Shown piece by piece: positions 5,145-7,439 of a stretch of 7,439 bases of DNA. Numbering within the stretch: the stretch's first letter is position 1; each line of letters begins with the position of its first letter. The DNA lies in contig JAGBSS010000096.1 in the NCBI GenBank assembly GCA_017631725.1, positions 1 through 7,439 on the forward strand. Direction: 5' to 3'. Position numbers and translations under genes: made by a program. The notes below the pieces were generated by a model. The model had not been told where the DNA came from, searched no databases, and worked only from the letters and a program-made list of their open reading frames with translations. This DNA comes from Clostridia bacterium (lineage in GTDB: Bacteria; Bacillota; Clostridia; Christensenellales; Borkfalkiaceae).

Positions 5145-6350
5145 ATGGAAAGAAAAAATTTAATTAAGTATTACGTAGCACATTTATTGTATAACCTTGC
5201 TTTTGCCTTTTTAACGGGTGCAGTTGTGCAAGGCTTTTTAGCAAAACAAGGGTTAAGTGAAAACCAAATTTATACTTACGCATCGATAAGCACTTGGGCA
5301 CAAGTTTTTACTATGTCGCTTATGACTTTTTTCTCCGCAAGGATAAAAAAGGTAAAACTTTGGACAACAATTTTTGCTGGTTCTTTGCTTGTATCTGCTA
5401 TCATTTTAATATTAAGTGCATTGTTGCCTAATTTAAAAGGCAACACCTTGGCTTTATATATTTTTATAGTATCGGCAATTTCCTTTGCCGGTGTTGGCGT
5501 GTACAATATTCTTTCTTATTGCTTGCCATACAGGGTTATGGATATGAAAGAATACGGCAAAATTACAGGCATAAGCTCTATGATTATAGGTGCTGTGGTG
5601 TTTGGTGCAACAACGTTATACGCTACTATAACTTCTAAATTAGACCTTGTAAAAGTTTTTGTTTTCTTTATAATTTTTTCCGTTGTGGCACTTGTAGTTA
5701 GTGTATGTTTATTTAAGTCTTTAAAAGAAATTAACAAACAAGAAGAACAAAAAACCAACGCAAAAGAAGAAATTTTAGCCGTTTTTAAAAACAAAGACAC
5801 CTATATTTTAATGCTTCCTAATTTTATTCGTGGAATTGCTACCGGAATAGTTGGGGTTATTGCCGTTCTTGCTATGAGCGGTGGAATTATAGTAGAATCG
5901 CAAGCATCAATAGTTACGATAGTGTTGCAAGCGGGTTTATTGGTTGGCAATTTGCTTTTCGTTTTAACTTGTAAAAGGTTTAAAACGAGAACTGCAATGT
6001 TTATTTCTAATACTATTTTTTGTATTTTGCTTCCTTTTGCATTTACCTTTGGAACTATAGGGTTTATAATAGTTCTTGTAATATCTTTAATTTTTAGGTG
6101 TTTGGTAGACACGGCAATTCCCGTTTTGGTAACGGAAATAATACCAAAAGATGAAATAGGCCCGTTTACATCTATAAGAATGCTTGTCTTTACGGCAGGG
6201 CAGGCAGTTGCGCCAATGCTTATTACCCCAATTTCTAATTCAGTTGGCGGTGTTGGGGTTTTAGTCGTGGCGGCGGTATTACAATTTTTATGCGGATTAG
6301 TTTATTTTATAGTAGCAAAAATAAAAAAGGAAAACGTTGCAAAATTATGA
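5145..6350 (+). CDS. Major facilitator superfamily transporter, 12 TM
   Basis: An integral membrane secondary transporter of 401 residues, typical for the superfamily. Hydrophobic segments fit 12 helices at roughly 8-30, 42-64, 73-95, 103-125, 142-162, 168-190, then after a charged cytosolic loop (191-218, KEINKQEEQKTNAKEEI) 219-245, 254-276, 283-303, 305-327, 344-365 and 368-392. The short basic loop ARIKKVKLW (65-73) between helices 2 and 3 is where MFS motif A sits, but the canonical GxxxDRxGRR is not intact. No substrate can be read from the sequence. The divergent AraC-type regulator and the glycosidase-like remnant suggest a sugar or oligosaccharide; drug efflux is the main alternative. 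The ATG has a modest GGTGA four bases upstream. The 3' end (ATGA) overlaps the next small ORF by four bases. Confidence 0.88.
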   Translation: MERKNLIKYYVAHLLYNLAFAFLTGAVVQGFLAKQGLSENQIYTYASISTWAQVFTMSLMTFFSARIKKVKLWTTIFAGSLLVSAIILILSALLPNLKGNTLALYIFIVSAISFAGVGVYNILSYCLPYRVMDMKEYGKITGISSMIIGAVVFGATTLYATITSKLDLVKVFVFFIIFSVVALVVSVCLFKSLKEINKQEEQKTNAKEEILAVFKNKDTYILMLPNFIRGIATGIVGVIAVLAMSGGIIVESQASIVTIVLQAGLLVGNLLFVLTCKRFKTRTAMFISNTIFCILLPFAFTFGTIGFIIVLVISLIFRCLVDTAIPVLVTEIIPKDEIGPFTSIRMLVFTAGQAVAPMLITPISNSVGGVGVLVVAAVLQFLCGLVYFIVAKIKKENVAKL

Positions 6351-6499
6351 TTTGTAAAATAAAAAGGAAAAGAAGGTTCTTTCCTAAAAATGGGCAAACT
6401 ATAAGCACCTATTCAAGCGAACAAAGGTTGTTAGTAGATATGCTTTATAAGTTTAATGTTGATAGTGTGACAGAAAAAATAAAATCTATATTACTTTAG
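6347..6499 (+). CDS. Hypothetical 50-aa ORF coupled to the MFS gene, probably the first half of a frameshifted gene
   Basis: The ORF begins in the ATGA that ends the transporter gene and runs 50 codons to TAG at 6497-6499. It starts MICKIKRKRRFFPKNG, strongly basic, then SSEQRLLVDMLYKFNVDSVTEKIKSILL (23-50), probably two short amphipathic helices. I do not recognise the family. An earlier in-frame ATG at 6290 lies deep in the transporter gene and is less likely. A weak AAAAGG (6325-6330) is the only possible ribosome binding site, so expression would rely on coupling. Just past its stop the +1 frame stays open to 6653, and the junction codons are CTT TAG A; the two parts are discussed together under findings. 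Composition resembles the surroundings, so foreign origin is not indicated. It may be expressed, or just a relic. Confidence 0.45.
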   Translation: MICKIKRKRRFFPKNGQTISTYSSEQRLLVDMLYKFNVDSVTEKIKSILL

Positions 6500-6653
6500 A
6501 AACAGAAATTCTAAAGAATTTGCGCCATTTTATAGTGAAATTAAAAAATTTGTACCTAATAAAAGTTTAAAAGAACAAATTATTGCTTATTTATTTAGTT
6601 GTGGCGTAACTAAAGAGTGCATTAATAAAATAAGAAAAATTATAAAAAAATAA
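6498..6653 (+). pseudogene. Out-of-frame continuation (51 codons) of the preceding small ORF
   Basis: Frame +1 relative to the preceding ORF is open from 6483 to TAA at 6651-6653 but has no start codon and no ribosome binding site, so it can only be read by frameshifting or as a dead 3' half. From AGA at 6498 it encodes 51 residues beginning RNRNSKEFAPFYSEIKKF and ending in a basic tail (KIRKIIKK). The part SLKEQIIAYLFSCGVTKECI resembles the SSEQRLLVDMLYKFNV segment of the first half in spacing of EQ and hydrophobic positions, suggesting two copies of a small helical unit; this similarity is weak. The stop codon overlaps the next terminator hairpin. Confidence 0.45.
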
Positions 6654-6673
6654 AAGCACCTTTCGGTGCTTTT
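6652..6673. terminator. Bidirectional terminator between the small ORF and dut
   Basis: AAAAGCACC (6652-6660) pairs perfectly with GGTGCTTTT (6665-6673) around the loop TTTC. The plus strand ends in five T; the minus strand ends in TTTT, an A, then seven T. It starts 15 bases past the dut stop on the minus strand and overlaps the stop of the plus-strand ORF, so it serves convergent transcription. Confidence 0.88.
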
Positions 6674-6688
6674 TATTGTTTAAACATA

Positions 6689-7165
6689 CTATTTTTTGTC
6701 TGTAGAGCCAAAACCACCGTGACGTTCGCCGTTTGCGTCATCGTCTACCGTGATAAAATACTCGGTGAAAATGCCTTGGCAAAAACCTTTGCCTTTTTCT
6801 ACAAAAAGTGGCTTGTCACCACAGTTTGTTATTTTTACTTTTATATGCCCTTCGTTGTCGGCAAAAAAGTAGTCGGAATCTATTATACCAACAGTGTTGT
6901 CTAACCTTAAGCGATATTTAAACCCTAAACCAGAGCGTGGGTAAATAGATAATAAATAGCCATTTTCAATTTCCGCCCTTATGCCTGTTGAAACAACTGT
7001 CGTTTCATTAGGGTTTAAATATAAATCTTTATTAAGAAAGAAATCGTACCCAGCACTGCCAGCCGTTGCTCCTTTTGGAAGAATAATGCTGTTATACTCT
7101 TCTTCCGTTCCGTTTTTTAAATATTCTGCTAAACTTACTTTATAAAATTTTGCTACTGCTTTCAT
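6689..7165 (-). CDS. dut: dUTP diphosphatase (trimeric dUTPase)
   Basis: Hydrolyses dUTP to dUMP and pyrophosphate, keeping uracil out of DNA and feeding dTMP synthesis. The 158 residues carry all five motifs of trimeric dUTPases in order: motif 1 AGSAGYDFF (35-43), motif 2 PRSGLG (76-81), motif 3 GIIDSDY (93-99, with the catalytic Asp expected at D96), motif 4 GKGFCQGIF (125-133) and motif 5 RHGGFGST (148-155), the mobile C-terminal arm that closes over the substrate. Motif 3 is followed by a short insertion (FFADNEGHI) that I recall from other clostridial dUTPases. The start MKAVAKFYKVS fits the family N-terminus and no other start codon is near. The gene is monocistronic: own promoter, terminators on both sides. 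There is no Shine-Dalgarno before the ATG. Its thymidylate-related role parallels tmk at the window's left, but the two are not one operon. Confidence 0.94.
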   Translation of the reverse strand: MKAVAKFYKVSLAEYLKNGTEEEYNSIILPKGATAGSAGYDFFLNKDLYLNPNETTVVSTGIRAEIENGYLLSIYPRSGLGFKYRLRLDNTVGIIDSDYFFADNEGHIKVKITNCGDKPLFVEKGKGFCQGIFTEYFITVDDDANGERHGGFGSTDKK

Positions 7166-7171
7166 AGTTAT

Positions 7172-7200
7172 ATTATAACATTTTTTCCCATTAAAATCAA
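7172..7200 (-). promoter_or_regulatory. Extended -10 promoter of dut, implying a leaderless transcript
   Basis: On the minus strand TTGATT (7195-7200, 4/6) and a perfect TATAAT (7172-7177) are 17 bases apart, with TG at the extended -10 position (TGTTATAAT). Only ATAACT lies between the -10 and the dut ATG, so a start seven bases downstream falls on the A of the ATG. Confidence 0.78.
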
Positions 7201-7230
7201 TAACATAACTAATTTAAACGGCAAAATAAT

Positions 7231-7262
7231 AAAAAAGAACTAACCAAAGTTAGTTCTTTTTT
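7231..7262. terminator. Terminator downstream of the right-edge metallohydrolase gene
   Basis: A perfect 14-bp stem, AAAAAAGAACTAAC (7231-7244) with GTTAGTTCTTTTTT (7249-7262), loop CAAA. On the minus strand it begins 8 bases after the stop of the right-edge gene and ends in six T, isolating dut from that gene. The A/T runs make it potentially bidirectional. Confidence 0.87.
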
Positions 7263-7269
7263 GTTTAAA

Positions 7270-7439
7270 TTAAAGTGTGGTTTCTTCTGCTATAAGTTTT
7301 TTTAACCTTTTTTCGTAAGTTTCTAAAAACTTTAGCCATATTGTATCATCTATAAAAGCATTTTCTCCTGTTTCAAAAAGTTTTTGTGCTTTAGTAAACG
7401 TATCGTTATTCCAAGTGTGATTACCAAGAAAAACATCAA
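7270..7439 (-). CDS. Probable MBL-fold metallohydrolase, C-terminal 55 residues; 5' end outside window
   Basis: An open minus-strand frame enters from the right edge and ends at TAA (7270-7272), encoding 55 residues that begin DVFLGNHTWNNDTFTKAQ and continue through GENAFIDDTIWLKFLETYEK to a charged tail. From memory this matches the C-terminal end of subclass-B3-like metallo-beta-lactamase-fold hydrolases, where a strand ending in a zinc-ligand His (here the H of GNHT) is followed by a variable loop, an NPFID-like segment (here NAFID) and a final amphipathic helix with a W/Y..fl....rL..L pattern. Such clostridial proteins are mostly of unknown substrate and are not necessarily resistance enzymes. 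The HxHxDH signature would lie outside the window, so the call rests on a short segment. YmdB-type phosphodiesterases, which contain GNHTWD, are a weaker alternative because the following residues do not fit. Confidence 0.55.
   Translation of the reverse strand, partial: DVFLGNHTWNNDTFTKAQKLFETGENAFIDDTIWLKFLETYEKRLKKLIAEETTL

Noticed and set aside
5276..6112. Three minus-strand frames opposite the MFS gene
   Set aside because: They mirror the transporter's codon pattern, lack RBSs, and have no domains.
6290..6346. Upstream in-frame ATG for the small ORF after the transporter
   Set aside because: It would overlap the transporter gene by 61 bases with no RBS; the ATGA-coupled start at 6347 is more natural.
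6719..6904. Plus-strand frame opposite dut
   Set aside because: Antisense to a gene with all five dUTPase motifs.
1..7439. tRNA, rRNA, CRISPR array, riboswitch, transposase or integrase
   Set aside because: None could be recognised by reading both strands; no regularly spaced repeats and no leader long enough for a riboswitch were seen.

Overview
The window is low-GC, densely packed bacterial DNA that ends genes with TAA, TAG and TGA, so the standard bacterial code applies. RicT (PSP1 family) next to holB, a clostridial-type 2[4Fe-4S] ferredoxin and AGGAGG-type ribosome binding sites all point to Bacillota, most likely a member of the Clostridia and possibly an uncultured gut lineage. That placement is inferred; no rRNA or species marker is present.

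Left block (1-3882, all + strand) is the conserved tmk-holB-ricT-trmN-rsmI neighbourhood known from Firmicutes: thymidylate kinase (3' end only), DNA polymerase III delta prime, RicT, a tRNA1(Val)-type adenine-N6 methyltransferase and the 16S rRNA C1402 2'-O-methyltransferase. Genes abut or overlap (tmk/holB 0 nt, holB/ricT 16 nt, trmN/rsmI 1 nt). The slot that holds yabA in Bacillus subtilis is here occupied by a 56-residue ferredoxin with its own strong promoter, RBS and terminator. The RicT beside it carries extra cysteines. trmN starts three bases after that terminator's T run and has no Shine-Dalgarno sequence.

Middle block (3892-6653) looks accessory. Behind rsmI is a short, broken ORF with a good RBS that resembles the N-terminus of sialidase/BNR-type glycosidases, ending at a perfect 16-bp bidirectional terminator. 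Next come a divergent pair, an AraC-family regulator (-) and a 12-TM major facilitator transporter (+), sharing a 143-bp intergenic region with two recognisable promoters and a candidate operator. This reads like the remains of a carbohydrate uptake and degradation locus whose enzyme gene has decayed. The transporter overlaps by ATGA a small unknown ORF that runs into TAG, with a +1-frame continuation positioned exactly at a CTT TAG site.

Right block (6652-7439, - strand) holds dut (dUTPase), with a near-consensus extended -10 promoter so close to the ATG that the transcript should be leaderless, and the C-terminal 55 residues of a probable MBL-fold metallohydrolase of the B3-like group. Each is bounded by a rho-independent terminator.

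I found no complete mobile element, CRISPR array, tRNA or rRNA. Nothing here clearly forms a wholly new system. The best leads are the ferredoxin/RicT pairing, the SD-less starts of trmN and dut, and the possible +1 frameshift gene.
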